A stretch of 58,865 nucleotides of DNA from SAR202 cluster bacterium bin22. GTDB lineage: Bacteria > Chloroflexota > Dehalococcoidia > Lucifugimonadales > UBA3495. The stretch lies in contig MPMM01000022.1 of NCBI GenBank assembly GCA_002238505.1, positions 1 through 58,865 of the forward strand, written 5' to 3'. The position numbers and the translations under genes were made by a program. Each line of letters opens with the position of its first letter. Positions within the stretch are counted from its first letter, which is position 1. Below are positions 1 to 9,008 of this stretch, one piece after another. Under the pieces are notes generated by a model, which saw only the letters and a program-made list of their open reading frames with translations, did not search any database and had not been told where the DNA came from.

Positions 1-105
1 GCCCAGCGCCCAGTTGTAGGCGAACCGGGCGTAGCCAGCGTGCTGGGCGAACCGGGATTCCTGCTCCGCCGTTGGTCTCAACGCTATCCGGTGGGACTTA
101 AGCAT
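1..105 (-). CDS. tnpB: TnpB RNA-guided nuclease, N-terminal fragment (runs off the window)
   Basis: The minus strand reads MLKSHRIALRPTAEQ, then a stretch ending FAYNWALG, before the window ends. This is the classic N-terminus of IS200/IS605-type TnpB (HRI.L.PT..Q...F....G..RFAYNWAL). TnpB proteins are RuvC-fold endonucleases guided by an RNA from the right end of their own element. Only 35 codons are visible, so the catalytic residues and zinc finger cannot be checked. The ATG is at 105-103. This opening differs clearly from the TnpB genes at 35, 41, 46 and 58 kb, so it is a separate subfamily. Confidence 0.85.
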   Translation of the reverse strand, partial: MLKSHRIALRPTAEQESRFAQHAGYARFAYNWALG

Positions 106-543
106 AGGGAAAGCCTACCCAATGACCACCCTCTCCCGCAAGAAGCTGCTGTCAGTAAACTCCGCTCCAGCCGTGAAGAATGTCAGATATTACAAAGTAT
201 CATCAGATAACAGCAGATTAGAGCCAACAGTTAAAAGCCCTTCCACCACGGAATCGAAAAAACCTGACAGTAGGTTGGAGACCGGCAAGAGCGTACCTCC
301 CCTGAAGGAACGCAGGTTGAACGGGGACACCAGCGACGATTGTCAACAATACATCAACCAAAAGTCAAGAACATAGACGGCCAAAACCGGCAATCAAGGG
401 AGACCGCCCCCGACGAGGTCCAAGGCATCCCATAGCTGATCCAAACCGCCGGAATCCGTACGACCTGAACCAGGCTATTGTCGGGACGGGACGGGCCAAT
501 GGGAAGGGCGTCCATGGCCCTCTCCTGAAGCCGCCTGAGACGC
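106..543. other. gap with no convincing gene
   Basis: This stretch lies between the start of the minus-strand TnpB gene and the 3' end of the next minus-strand gene. Bases 120-400 are less GC-rich than the rest of the window. A plus-strand open frame at 122-376 (84 codons, Ser/Lys-rich) has no ribosome binding site that I can see and no recognisable motif. Part of the stretch is probably the left end of the TnpB element. Confidence 0.4.
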
Positions 544-1143
544 TCAGCCCCGAGCCGGACAGGACCAGAGACCCGGGAACAAAACGGAGGCCGTGGGCCT
601 CAGCCCCCGCTGTCCCAGGGGCCCGCGGACGGGACGCAGGTCCACCGACAACCGCGCCCGGACCCCCACCTCTATCGGCCAGGAAACACTGGCCTCAAGC
701 TGACAGACCGCTCCCTCCGTCTGCCACTGGGAGGAAGCCGCACAGCGGTAGGAAAGAGCTCGCTCCGCCAGCGATTCCGCCACCTCGGAGACCAGCTCGC
801 CCACCAGGAAGAAATCCAGAATCACCAGGTCCACCAGCCCCTCGGCAACCTGGTCGTAACGGTCCTCGACGTGCCGCTCCGCAGCCTCCACCGGCCCGGG
901 AGGAGTCGTCACACGGTAAACGACCAGGAAAACGAGAACGCAGGGGACGGTACCCAGGATGAACAGAAGCTAGGACCAGCCAAAGAAACGACGCACAGGC
1001 GTGCGCCCAACAGCAGTATCCTCCGGAGAATCAGCCGAAGCGGAGAACGGCGACGCCGGCGACGCCGCCGGAGCATCAGGAAAGGACTCAGCATCGGGAT
1101 ACTCGGGGCCAGCAATGCCGCGGCCGGGACAGGGAAAAGGCAC
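544..1143 (-). pseudogene. single-pass membrane protein interrupted by an in-frame TAG
   Basis: Read on the minus strand from a GTG at 1143 with GGAGG eight bases upstream. The frame gives a Pro/Ala-rich head (about 58 codons), a TAG at 972-970, and then continues in the same frame with a hydrophobic segment (LLFILGTVPCVLVFLVVY) and about 120 more residues. The parts before and after the TAG look like one protein: a soluble tail, a membrane span, and a second domain starting VTTPPGPVEAAERHVEDRYD. A GTG after the TAG (912) could allow a shorter product, but that would lose the membrane span. No family is recognised. It follows the decayed permease on the same strand. Confidence 0.45.
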
Positions 1144-1148
1144 AGAGT

Positions 1149-2275
1149 TCACCTCCCTCGGAGACGATTAGATGGCCAGGGAACCAGCTGAATAAGAGGA
1201 TTGGCTACCACAACCAAGGCGAACCCAAGGAAGAACCAGTCCAGCGGGCTGATGGCCACGCCGTGGATCAGCCAGATCCAGAGGACGGCCAGGGCCGGCG
1301 CGAGATAGAAGACGGCGTTAACCGCCAGGTTGCTCGGCACCACCTGGCACACTGGCAGGCCAATGACCACCGGCCAAAGGAACACCAGCCCGACAAGAAA
1401 GAGGAAGCCAACGTAGCCCGACTCCCGACTCGCCGGTCAGGAATGAAACCAGAAGGGCGAGACCAGCCAACACCACGTTCGTAACAATGCCCTGCAGAAA
1501 TACGCAGAACATCAGCGGGGACCGCACACCAGTGAAGGCCGAATACTCGGCGGGCAACACCAGCGAGGCCCGTCGGGCCCACCAGACGCCGGCCACCAGG
1601 CCGACGGCCCCCAGGACGCTGTAAGAATCGGCAATAGCGACGCCCACCAGGGAATCCGACCCCCAGGCCATATCGGGCATAGCGCCCGACGGGCTGATAC
1701 CCACCAGCAGGGACCCGGACATGACCACGGCAAAAAGCGGCAACACGAAGTAACGGTTGGAAGAATAAACTGACGGCCTCCGGTAGACGACCGCAGCCAG
1801 CAGCACCACCGCGACCGGCCAGAGAGAAGTGAGCACGACCGCCACGGCAGGCTCAATGTACCGCACGGAAAGGGCGAAGTGGACCTCCGGAAAATACTGC
1901 AGAATTCCAAGCCAGAACACCCAGGACACCAGCGTCGGCCACAGGCTCTAACGCACAACCCGGTTGAACCAGTACATGCGGTGGATACCACAGGGTAAAG
2001 CTACACAGCAACAGCGAGCTTATGCCCACGGCGAAGGGCGCCGACGGCACCTGCAGTAAGAGAGTGATGGAGCCCATCGGCGAAATCAGCAGGACCACGC
2101 CGAACATGGTCAACAGACCATAAAGGTCGCCACGGTACATGGACAAAGCCGCCAGGGGAGCGCGGCCGGCCAGCAGACCAGTCGTATTCCACAAGGCAAA
2201 TATACCACTGGCAAGATAGAATGAGGCCTGCACGGGAGCGAATAAAAGGGGCGGAACGGGAGAAGGAATGAGCAA
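1149..2275 (-). pseudogene. decayed EamA/DMT-superfamily permease
   Basis: Joining three frames on the minus strand rebuilds a very hydrophobic protein with about ten membrane spans. Its final part (FYLAPALAVLWIWLIHG, then FLGFALVVVANPLI) resembles the end of EamA-family drug/metabolite transporters. The frame breaks near 1975, meets a TAG at 1950-1948, and breaks again near 1415-1425, where the shifted frame resumes as YVGFLFLVGLVFLWPVVIG. Two frameshifts plus a stop point to a dead gene rather than one sequencing error. The apparent TTG start at 2275 overlaps the start of the divergent gene at 2268, so the true start is unknown. Confidence 0.55.
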
Positions 2276-2777
2276 CGGACAGGATGAACCGACGATGAAC
2301 TACGGGCTGAACCCCTACATAGACTCAACAACACTGCTGGGAAAAGGGGCAGAGCGCTTCCTCGCCCGGATCACGTACCGCTGCAGCCTCTGCCAAGAGG
2401 AACACAATTGCGAAATGTACGTCACCAGCGCCACGGAGGACCCCGCGGAGCAGCGAAGACGATTCGCCGAGAGTCTGATGAAGCAGTCGGACGCGACCGC
2501 GCTGCTGATTAAGTACATGCTCAGCCATCACGAGGACCAGGGCGACGCCGTGGTGCTGGCGCTGAAGCTGCTGGACGGCCCTAAACCGGAACCGATCAGG
2601 ATAACCCATGTGGAGACCACGACCGAAAGCGATTACACCTGCGACTACTGCGAGCTGACCTTCGACACGATAGCCGCCCTGAGAATCCACCTGGGGCAGA
2701 ACCCCAAGACAGCACGCACCGAGGGGCCCGAGGAATGCCGCCAGGCTCCGGAGCCGCCGGCCAATCCGGCCGGTTAA
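2268..2777 (+). CDS. zinc-finger protein of unknown function
   Basis: A 169-residue protein, the first gene of the long plus-strand run. The ATG follows GGAGAAGGA closely. Two Cys pairs are visible: a CSLCQEEHNC cluster near residue 40 and CDYCELTF near residue 125, followed by a His (IAALRIHLGQ), so the second resembles a C2H2 finger. Zinc-dependent nucleic-acid or protein binding is likely, but no family is recognised. The C-terminus is Pro/Glu-rich and probably disordered. It lies 45 bases before an ATP-grasp gene and divergent from the dead permease. Confidence 0.6.
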   Translation: MSNGQDEPTMNYGLNPYIDSTTLLGKGAERFLARITYRCSLCQEEHNCEMYVTSATEDPAEQRRRFAESLMKQSDATALLIKYMLSHHEDQGDAVVLALKLLDGPKPEPIRITHVETTTESDYTCDYCELTFDTIAALRIHLGQNPKTARTEGPEECRQAPEPPANPAG

Positions 2778-2822
2778 GAGCCGAGACGGCGCCGAACAGC
2801 GCCAGCAATGGAGGTTAGAACG

Positions 2823-3608
2823 GTGACCGCAAACACCAACCATTCCGGCGGACAGGAATTCTGCCCCGTATCCCTGGGCGACTGGCTCCGGGCCTGGCAG
2901 GCCCGGAGCATACCCCACGTCCCAGCGCACCTCATGGGCATGGCCAGCGTAGACGACTGCATGAGCTTCGATACCGAAGGACCGCACATAAACCGGCTGA
3001 GCACCGCATTCCAGGGGGCGGCCCAGGCCAGGACCCAGGGACGGATGATCCGGTTCGACTGCTGCAGCTCTATGGAGCTGAAGCAAAGGATGGCCAGCGG
3101 CCAGACGGACTGGCAGCCGGAATTCGCCATTCCGGTGCTGGACGACCCGCGCCTGATGGACATCCTCAGCGAGTTTCCGCGGCCGGACGTTCCGATCTGG
3201 AGCAGGCCCTGGATCGTTGCGGCCAAGGTCCAAAACTACCCGGTGGAGTACCGGGCCTTCGTCCGGGACGGGCTGGTGGCCGGAATATCCAGCTACTATC
3301 CCCAGCGGCCGCTGCCGCGCTTCGAAGACCAGATCCGGACCGTGAACCACCACACGGAGGTCCTCGCCGACTGGATCCAACGAGAAACCGCCAAGCCGCT
3401 GCTCTGGCCTCAAAGCCCCCACATGCTGAAGGCCCAGGGCGACGGAATGGATCCCAACGGGGTCCACTTCACCGCCGATTACCTGGTCGACGAGGCCGGC
3501 GGGATCCTCTTCCTGGAAGGAGGCCCGCCGCATGAGATGGGAGCGCACCCATGCTGCTTCCGACCCGGCGAGATAAAGGGCACAGCCCTCACCGACCGCA
3601 ACAGCTAA
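2823..3608 (+). CDS. ATP-grasp domain protein, R2K-clade-like
   Basis: A 261-residue protein started here at GTG 2823, because GGAGG lies eight bases upstream; an ATG at 2808 lacks a site. The C-terminal half has the look of an ATP-grasp ligase: EYRAFVRDGLVAGISSYY, later FTADYLVDEAGGILFLEGG and a Gly/His-rich end (HEMGAHPCCF). R2K-clade ATP-grasp proteins are known from phages and conflict loci and are thought to modify peptides or RNA. The match is by pattern only; metal- and ATP-binding residues were not aligned. A Cys-rich patch (FDCCSSM) in the middle is unexplained. Confidence 0.5.
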   Translation: MTANTNHSGGQEFCPVSLGDWLRAWQARSIPHVPAHLMGMASVDDCMSFDTEGPHINRLSTAFQGAAQARTQGRMIRFDCCSSMELKQRMASGQTDWQPEFAIPVLDDPRLMDILSEFPRPDVPIWSRPWIVAAKVQNYPVEYRAFVRDGLVAGISSYYPQRPLPRFEDQIRTVNHHTEVLADWIQRETAKPLLWPQSPHMLKAQGDGMDPNGVHFTADYLVDEAGGILFLEGGPPHEMGAHPCCFRPGEIKGTALTDRNS

Positions 3609-3661
3609 CCAGGAATCAGGCCAGGAATCAGGCCACAATACCGACTGAAGGGACGGACACA

Positions 3662-3850
3662 GTGACCAGAACCATCCGAATATCCGAAGACAATTACCGG
3701 CGGCTCCAGGAATGGGCCGAGCCGCTCGCAGAGAAGCCCGACGACGTCATCGGAAAGATCCTCGACGTGGCGGAAAGGGGGCGGGATGAGAGACCCGGAC
3801 ACGAGGAAAAGGGAGAGCACGCGCCCCAAGCAGAGCTCAACGGAGAATAA
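3662..3850 (+). CDS. small ribbon-helix-helix type DNA-binding protein
   Basis: A 62-residue protein from GTG 3662, with AAGGGA about eleven bases upstream. The opening TRTIRISEDNYRRLQEWAEP followed by a helix ending DDVIGKILD fits the strand-helix-helix of ribbon-helix-helix repressors such as the SeqA N-terminal domain. The C-terminus is charged and probably flexible. Its last 65 bases overlap the next gene in another frame, which suggests coupled translation. It may be a local transcription regulator, but no operator was identified. Confidence 0.5.
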   Translation: MTRTIRISEDNYRRLQEWAEPLAEKPDDVIGKILDVAERGRDERPGHEEKGEHAPQAELNGE

Positions 3851-4304
3851 GGCAACCAGGCACACCACCCAGGCTGCCAGCGGAAGCAGACTGAACAAGG
3901 CAGCGGCGTTGACGCTGACCCTGATCAGCGTGCTGCTGGCCGGGACCCTGCTCACGACAGCGGCGGCGCTCAGCACCGGGGACCAGAGGCTGGCGCAGAC
4001 CAGCATCATAGCCGGGGCCGCGGCCCTGGCAGTCATGCCGGTCCGAAACGCCGTATGGCGACAGTGGAGCAGAGGCAAACCCGCCAGCGCGACCGCGTGG
4101 ACCGACCGGATCATGCTGGCGCTGAGCATCCTCCTGGTGCTGACCGCCCTCAAGAGCAGCCGGACCATGCTGATAATCATAGCGACGCTGGTGCTGGTGA
4201 TCAGCCTGGCTATCCTGGCGAAAAATGCGTACCTCGCCTACCGCTACTTCCTGCAGATAACCGCGCCGGACAAGGGCCGCGCCCGGAAGGAGAAAGCACC
4301 TTGA
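3786..4304 (+). CDS. membrane protein with about four spans
   Basis: A 172-residue protein starting at ATG 3786 inside the end of the previous gene. A charged, Thr/Arg/Lys-rich head of about 35 residues precedes hydrophobic segments (ALTLTLISVLLAGTLLTTAA; SIIAGAAALAVMPV; MLALSILLVLTAL; MLIIIATLVLVISLAILA). The tail is basic. No family is recognised. Its TGA overlaps the TTG start of the lipoprotein gene downstream, so the two are probably translated together at the membrane. Confidence 0.6.
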   Translation: MRDPDTRKRESTRPKQSSTENKATRHTTQAASGSRLNKAAALTLTLISVLLAGTLLTTAAALSTGDQRLAQTSIIAGAAALAVMPVRNAVWRQWSRGKPASATAWTDRIMLALSILLVLTALKSSRTMLIIIATLVLVISLAILAKNAYLAYRYFLQITAPDKGRARKEKAP

Positions 4305-5921
4305 CCATGAAATTGAAAGCCCTGTGGCTCACACTGGCGCTGGCCGCCTCACTAAGCCTCTACGGCTGTGAGAGCCAGGAACCGGAGCCAACGGCAGAGC
4401 AACGAGACGCCCCGGCGATCCAACCAACCGCGGCGGCAACGGTGCAGCTGGCAAGACCGGTGGACCTGACGCCGCTGACAACGTCGGCCGAGCCTACAAC
4501 GGCGCCCAGGCCCGAAAGACAGCCCGAATCACAACCGGAGCAGGAAAGGCAAACGGTAACCCGCATCGGACAAAGCACCGCTGCCGGCGAAGAGACTACG
4601 GCACAAGCCCAAGAAAAGGTGCGAGGCGACGTCCAGACGAAGAAGCAGGCCGCCCGCCTGCGGACGGCACAAGAAGCAGACGGCTCGGGATACGGACGGA
4701 GCGCCACGGCAGCATCGACAAGAAGCTGGCTATCAGAGCATCCCGAAGTAAAAGCCGCGCTGGCAGAACTACCCTGCGCGACGCAGGAAGACAGGCCGGA
4801 GACCCACCCGCTGGCCGGGATCCTGAAAACAGCGGTAGCCGCCAAGAACGGTACAGGAAATCAGGAGCAGGAGCGAGCGCCCATGGAGCCGTACCTGCCG
4901 CTTCTGGAAGCCCCGCTACTCAGCGAGCACTTCGTCTACCCGTACCGGAACGAACCCGGGACCGGTTGCCTGACCTACCGGGTGGCCATAAAAGGACTCG
5001 CGCAGCTCCAGAACAAGAACGACGGAACGCTGGCCAGGCTCATCGCCAGCACCGAGCCGCCGGCATTCATGGGGCTGAACCACACGGGAACCGCCATCGC
5101 CGCAGGCAGGATAGTCAACGGAATGCCCGCCACCTACGGCAACCAGCCCGGACGGCTGCTGAACCCAAGCTTCGTAACCGGAGAGGAGAAGCGGGACGAC
5201 GAGGGATACCGGCTGGCCGAGAACATCTTCACAGTCCGGGCCGCCGCCAGCGAGGGAGACCCCAACGAGGGTAGAAAGATCAACAGCTTGGAACAGACGG
5301 AAATGGCAATCGCAATGGCAGCCTGGATACTGCAACAGGAGGTGCCCAAACTGACGGTATTGCTGCTGGCAGACCAGCTGCCCGAACACCAGGGCGACGG
5401 CGCCAGGATCCTGACCGTCCTGCGGTCAAAGGAAGCAAGTGACGACTTCGGAGCCAGCCTGGCCCACGCCGCGGTCCTCAGCCACTTTCCCGACAACCAG
5501 GGCTGGATACCGCTGGGGCTGGCGGGACTGCTGGAACCAGGGCAGGTACCACGACCTGACGGCGCTGCTGACGCCCAGAAACCAATACGAAATGGAACAC
5601 GGCTTCGCGCTCTACCACCGGCCGGTGGCCTGCATCGAGGCCGCGACCCTTACGGACCTGGAGCAAGATCCCAACGCCGAGACCGCACAGTGCCGGGCGA
5701 CCCTGGGCGAAGCGTACTTCACCAGGCTGTGGAACGAACTCAACGACCGGAGACCCGAGCTGATCGCCGGCTTCGGCCACCTGCTGGAAAGGTCAAGGGA
5801 CCGGGACAACCCGCCCGGCCTCGCCGACCTGGCCGAGGCCTTCCCCAGGCTGGCCAGGCCGGGATTCAACACGGAACGAATCTGGGGCAGCAGCGAGATT
5901 GCGGGGCAGAATGGACCCTGA
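4301..5921 (+). CDS. lipoprotein with a large extracytoplasmic domain, frameshifted
   Basis: The start is TTG 4301 (GGAAGGAG eight bases upstream) or ATG 4307. A signal peptide ends in the lipobox LYGC, followed by a Thr/Pro/Glu-rich linker of about 150 residues and a helical domain of about 350 residues. The reading frame breaks near 5525-5545. Upstream it reads PLGLAGLLEPG; downstream the good frame is YHDLTALLTPRNQYEMEHGF and runs to TGA 5921. Repaired length is about 539 residues. The function is unknown. The stop lies inside the start of ruvC. One missing or extra base accounts for the break, so it may be an assembly error rather than decay. Confidence 0.6.
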
Positions 5922-6537
5922 CACGCAGAACTGGAGACGGAACGACCAGAAGGCCGACGTGAAACGCGCCGAGACCAGACTGCTGATCGCCATAGACCCG
6001 GGAACGCGGCTGATCGGATACGCCGTCCTCAAGACCGACGGAGCATCGCCCCTGACCGACTACGGGACGCTGAAAGCCAAATCAAAGGATCCCATAGAGA
6101 ACAGGCTGGGCAGCCTGCTGCTGCAGATCCAAGAGCTGCTGGAGAAGTGGCAGCCGGAGGTGCTGACCATCGAGACCCCCTACCTGGGCCGGAACAGCAG
6201 CGGTTTCTTCCGGTCCGCCGTGGCCATCGGACAAGCCCAGGGCCTGGCCATCGCCACCGCCGCCAGCATGGGAATAAAGATCACCAGGCATACGCCCGCT
6301 GAGGTCAAGCAGGCGCTGACCGGCTACGGCAACGCCAGCAAGGAGCAGATGCAGGACGCCGTAACCGCCCAGCTGGGGCTGAACACCAGGCCGACGGCCG
6401 ACGAAGCCGACGCACTGGCGGTGGGTCTGTGCCACCTGATGCAGAACCAGGCCGCAAAGCGGCAGAGAAACGAAATCACAGACTGGAACGCCGGCACAAG
6501 CCGGAGAAAAAAACCCGCTGCGGAGGAAACAAGTTGA
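5911..6537 (+). CDS. ruvC: RuvC-like Holliday-junction resolvase
   Basis: A 208-residue RuvC-family endonuclease that resolves four-way DNA junctions. Visible motifs: IAIDPGTRLIGYAV (first catalytic Asp, about residue 29), LTIETPYLGRN (Glu, about 88), HTPAEVKQALTGYGNASKEQ, and DEADALAVGLCH (final acidic residues, about 164-167). The spacing fits RuvC better than the TnpB/IscB relatives in this window, and there is no zinc finger. The start shown is ATG 5911; GTG 5959, with AGAAGG upstream, would give a length nearer the usual 170-190. No RuvA or RuvB is seen, as is common for phage and plasmid resolvases. Confidence 0.85.
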   Translation: MDPDTQNWRRNDQKADVKRAETRLLIAIDPGTRLIGYAVLKTDGASPLTDYGTLKAKSKDPIENRLGSLLLQIQELLEKWQPEVLTIETPYLGRNSSGFFRSAVAIGQAQGLAIATAASMGIKITRHTPAEVKQALTGYGNASKEQMQDAVTAQLGLNTRPTADEADALAVGLCHLMQNQAAKRQRNEITDWNAGTSRRKKPAAEETS

Positions 6538-7004
6538 CCGAGAACCAGGACCACGACCACAAGTGGCCGGACTGGATGCCCGAACTGAAATTCAGTAAAC
6601 AGAACGACTGGGTCTGCTGTGACGATATGGCCATGGGAAGAACCACCGACCACCTGGTGGTGGTGAAGGTGGACCGCATGACAACGGGCAGCATCCGGGC
6701 CGCAATAACCCGGGGACGAAGCGAGCTGAACGAGGACCTGTGCGAGGCGGGAGAGGGCGCCGCCTTCTACCTGTCGGTGGAGGAGATCGGGCCTGACGGC
6801 AACACCACGGAGCTTAACAGCACCATCATAATTCCCGCCAGCTACATAAGCTAGACCGACCCCGCAATCCCGGAGGACCAGGTAGACCTGACCGAAATGC
6901 TGAAACGGAATACCCCGGACCAGATGCTGGACCTTTGGCGTAACGCCCAGGCATGGTACCTGCTGCACCCGCCGGACTCAACGGAAGGCTCCACCATTAC
7001 CTGA
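6534..7004 (+). CDS. hypothetical protein with an in-frame TAG
   Basis: The start is TTG 6534, overlapping the stop of ruvC, with GGAGG eight bases upstream. The first part (106 residues) ends PASYIS and a TAG at 6852-6854. The same frame then stays open for 49 codons of protein-like sequence (PEDQVDLTEMLKRNTPDQML, then LWRNAQAWYLLHPP) to a TGA at 7002-7004. No strong start site was found for the second part; an ATG at 6897 lacks a close ribosome binding site. The shorter product is the conservative reading. No domain is recognised. Confidence 0.5.
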
Positions 7005-7070
7005 ACACCAGCGGGCTCCACACTCAAACCAGAAAAAAGGATGCGACCGAATGGTCCGTCACAGGTGGTT

Positions 7071-7496
7071 ATGCCAGCAAGCAAGAGAACCGTGAAGCAG
7101 AGAACCCTGATCGACATAGACCTGAACCAGAACCAGGAGACCCTGATACTCGGCTCCCCGCCCCTGAACCAGGGCCAACTAAGGGCAGGCGCAAGCGGGA
7201 AGTCCTACGCCCGAATGAAAACAATCAAGAGCACGGACGGCGCGGTAACCCTGAGTATTACGCTGCTGGCACGCCGTGACCAGAGGCAGAACATGGCGGA
7301 TCTGGTCAACAGACAGCCGGAAATCCAGGAATGGATCGCCGGGCACGGCCGTCACTACCGCCAGTACGGAGTGACCGACTACCGGATGACGGGAACCAGG
7401 GCGTCGGCACTGGAGGAGAGCAAACAGGAGCGGCGGCGCCTGGGTCTGCGGGGCAGGACGGAGCCCGGAGACCCACGGAGAAAAACCGGAGTGTGA
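7071..7496 (+). CDS. hypothetical basic protein
   Basis: A protein of about 141 residues from ATG 7071, preceded by CAGGTGG; ATG 7041 would add ten residues. It opens MPASKRTVKQRTLIDIDLNQ and has a Gly/Lys/Arg-rich middle (GQLRAGASGKSYARMKTI). It is basic overall, which is compatible with nucleic-acid binding, but no family is recognised. It is the last gene before a 549-base noncoding stretch, so it probably ends a transcription unit. Confidence 0.45.
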   Translation: MPASKRTVKQRTLIDIDLNQNQETLILGSPPLNQGQLRAGASGKSYARMKTIKSTDGAVTLSITLLARRDQRQNMADLVNRQPEIQEWIAGHGRHYRQYGVTDYRMTGTRASALEESKQERRRLGLRGRTEPGDPRRKTGV

Positions 7497-7509
7497 CCAG
7501 AAAAAGGGG

Positions 7510-7538
7510 TTGACGGAACCGAAAAAATAGTTTTATGG
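7510..7538 (+). promoter_or_regulatory. candidate sigma-70-type promoter
   Basis: TTGACG at 7510-7515 is followed, 17 bases later, by TTATGG at 7533-7538 inside an A/T-rich run that stands out from the GC-rich surroundings. It sits at the head of a long noncoding stretch. The -35 match is good and the -10 match is weak. Confidence 0.45.
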
Positions 7539-7544
7539 TGAAAA

Positions 7545-7870
7545 GAGCCGGGGGACCCGCTCCGCTCGCGGAGCAACCGTCCTGACGGAGAGCGCTCCGG
7601 ACCCGGCAGGCCCTGTTCCAGGACCCGCCCCACCGGCGCCGCTACCCGGGGCCAGCGGCCCAGACCGCACGGCAACCCCGCCGGCAGGCGGAAGCGCCGG
7701 GCGCAACCCAGGCCCTGACCTACCGGCCAGCCCCGCCGACGGCCGCACCGGCTGCCCACCGGCAGTCACCGCGCCGCCCAGCAGGGCCGACCACCCAGGG
7801 CTACAGCCCCCAGGCTGCTTGTAAGATGCTGTGCTGCGCTCGCAGGAGTAGTTCGGCATCTTCTTCTTTT
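7545..7870 (+). ncRNA. candidate structured noncoding RNA
   Basis: The 549-base stretch 7497-8045 holds no credible gene on either strand. Its first part lies between a promoter-like sequence (7510-7538) and a terminator-like hairpin (7823-7870), giving a transcript of about 330 bases. It is rich in complementary GC blocks, for example GCTCCGCTCGCGGAGC at 7559-7574. It does not show the consensus blocks I know for tmRNA, RNase P RNA, 6S or SRP RNA. Large RNAs of unknown function are common on phages and plasmids, but assignment to such a class is only a guess. Confidence 0.35.
7823..7870 (+). terminator. candidate intrinsic terminator
   Basis: AAGATGC (7823-7829) pairs with GCATCTT (7856-7862). 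An inner CTGCG/CGCAG stem lies within the loop, and CTTCTTTT follows directly. The loop is large, so termination strength is uncertain. Confidence 0.45.
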
Positions 7871-8045
7871 CAAAGCCCACGCCCCAGGTCCACGACCCCC
7901 CAAAAACCAACAGCAACCGCATCCGATCGCCAGGCGGCCGGACGCCAAGCGCCGCGCAAGGCCAAAGGTTGCCGCCGCCCAACTCGGGCACCGAGGCGAA
8001 GCGCTGCCAAAACGCCAATCAACGAGAAAAAGGAGTAATGAAGAG

Positions 8046-9008
8046 ATGACAATTGGGACAATAGCCCGGCAGGGCTTGCTCATGCTGGCCGCCCGGAAGA
8101 GCGATCCCGACATCGAGGACACAAGACCCATACTGAACTCCGAATGGGTCAGGGGGCTGACCGCCCTCGGCCTGTGGCTGAGCGTCCCGGCAATCGTGAC
8201 CGGAATCGCAGTAGCCGCGCGGACGGGAGCGGACCCGACGGCCCTGGTAGCCATCCCCTGCATCGCCGGCTCCCTGCTTTTCGTGACCCACGGAATATCA
8301 CGGACAAGACCAGGCTACGCGGCGCCGGGCGAGCGGCACCCGCTCTCAGTCAGGGCCACCACCAGGGCCGCCGAGGTTTGCCGGCAGGGCCGGGGCATCA
8401 TCAAAGCCCACGACAACCAGAGGCTGCTCGACGCCAACGGATTGACCGGCAACGACGATGAGACCGCCGAGGACAGGCTTGACCATCGGCTGAGCCAATA
8501 CCTGGACAGGCTGGAGCACGACAGCCTACCCATGGAAGTGCAGGGGATAACCTTCCACGTCCAGGTCTACGACGACGGCTCAATGACCCGGTACCCGGAA
8601 ACAACGCACGGCATCCAGAAACTCAGGAACCTGGAAACCCTCTACTGCAGGGACCAGCTCGCGTACCTCGCCGAACAGTGGAGAGCCGCCAGCGGCCGGA
8701 CGGACCGGGAGGCAGCCACTTACAATCAGAACGAGCAACCCATGCCCATGACGACCGGCCTCGACACCACCGAGGTATGCGAGGTTTGCCTGGGTGATCC
8801 CGCAGGAAGCTGCTCTTGCACCGAGTGCGAGGCCTGCGGCAGCGCCGGAGACCCGGGCTGCTACATGCTGCTGGCCGCCGACGGATACGGCCACGGCATG
8901 GCCATGTCCCAAACCCAGCTGGAGCACCGCCAGGAAAGGCTGGCCATAGCCCACGAGCACGGCATCTCAGTGTTCGTCCCAAACCGGCCGACCAGAAATG
9001 CCGAGTAA
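8046..9008 (+). CDS. membrane protein with a Cys-rich zinc-binding C-terminal region
   Basis: A 320-residue protein; ATG 8046 lies after AAGGAG and GAAGAG. Two hydrophobic segments (LTALGLWLSVPAIVTGIAVA and LVAIPCIAGSLLFVTHG) lie near residues 40-85. A helical charged middle follows. Then comes a dense Cys cluster (CEVCLGDPAGSCSCTECEAC, then CGSAGDPGC) near residues 242-270 that could bind two zinc ions. The C-terminus (QTQLEHRQERLAIAHEHGIS) looks helical. Anchoring of a zinc-binding domain at the inner membrane is inferred. The next gene starts 11 bases before its stop. Confidence 0.55.
   Translation: MTIGTIARQGLLMLAARKSDPDIEDTRPILNSEWVRGLTALGLWLSVPAIVTGIAVAARTGADPTALVAIPCIAGSLLFVTHGISRTRPGYAAPGERHPLSVRATTRAAEVCRQGRGIIKAHDNQRLLDANGLTGNDDETAEDRLDHRLSQYLDRLEHDSLPMEVQGITFHVQVYDDGSMTRYPETTHGIQKLRNLETLYCRDQLAYLAEQWRAASGRTDREAATYNQNEQPMPMTTGLDTTEVCEVCLGDPAGSCSCTECEACGSAGDPGCYMLLAADGYGHGMAMSQTQLEHRQERLAIAHEHGISVFVPNRPTRNAE

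Noticed and set aside
106-543. Small gene at 122-376
   Set aside because: No ribosome binding site, no motif, and its position fits the left end of the adjacent TnpB element.
7826-8038. Basic Ser/Arg-rich frame in the 7.5-8.0 kb noncoding stretch
   Set aside because: No ribosome binding site, extreme composition, and it overlaps the terminator-like hairpin.
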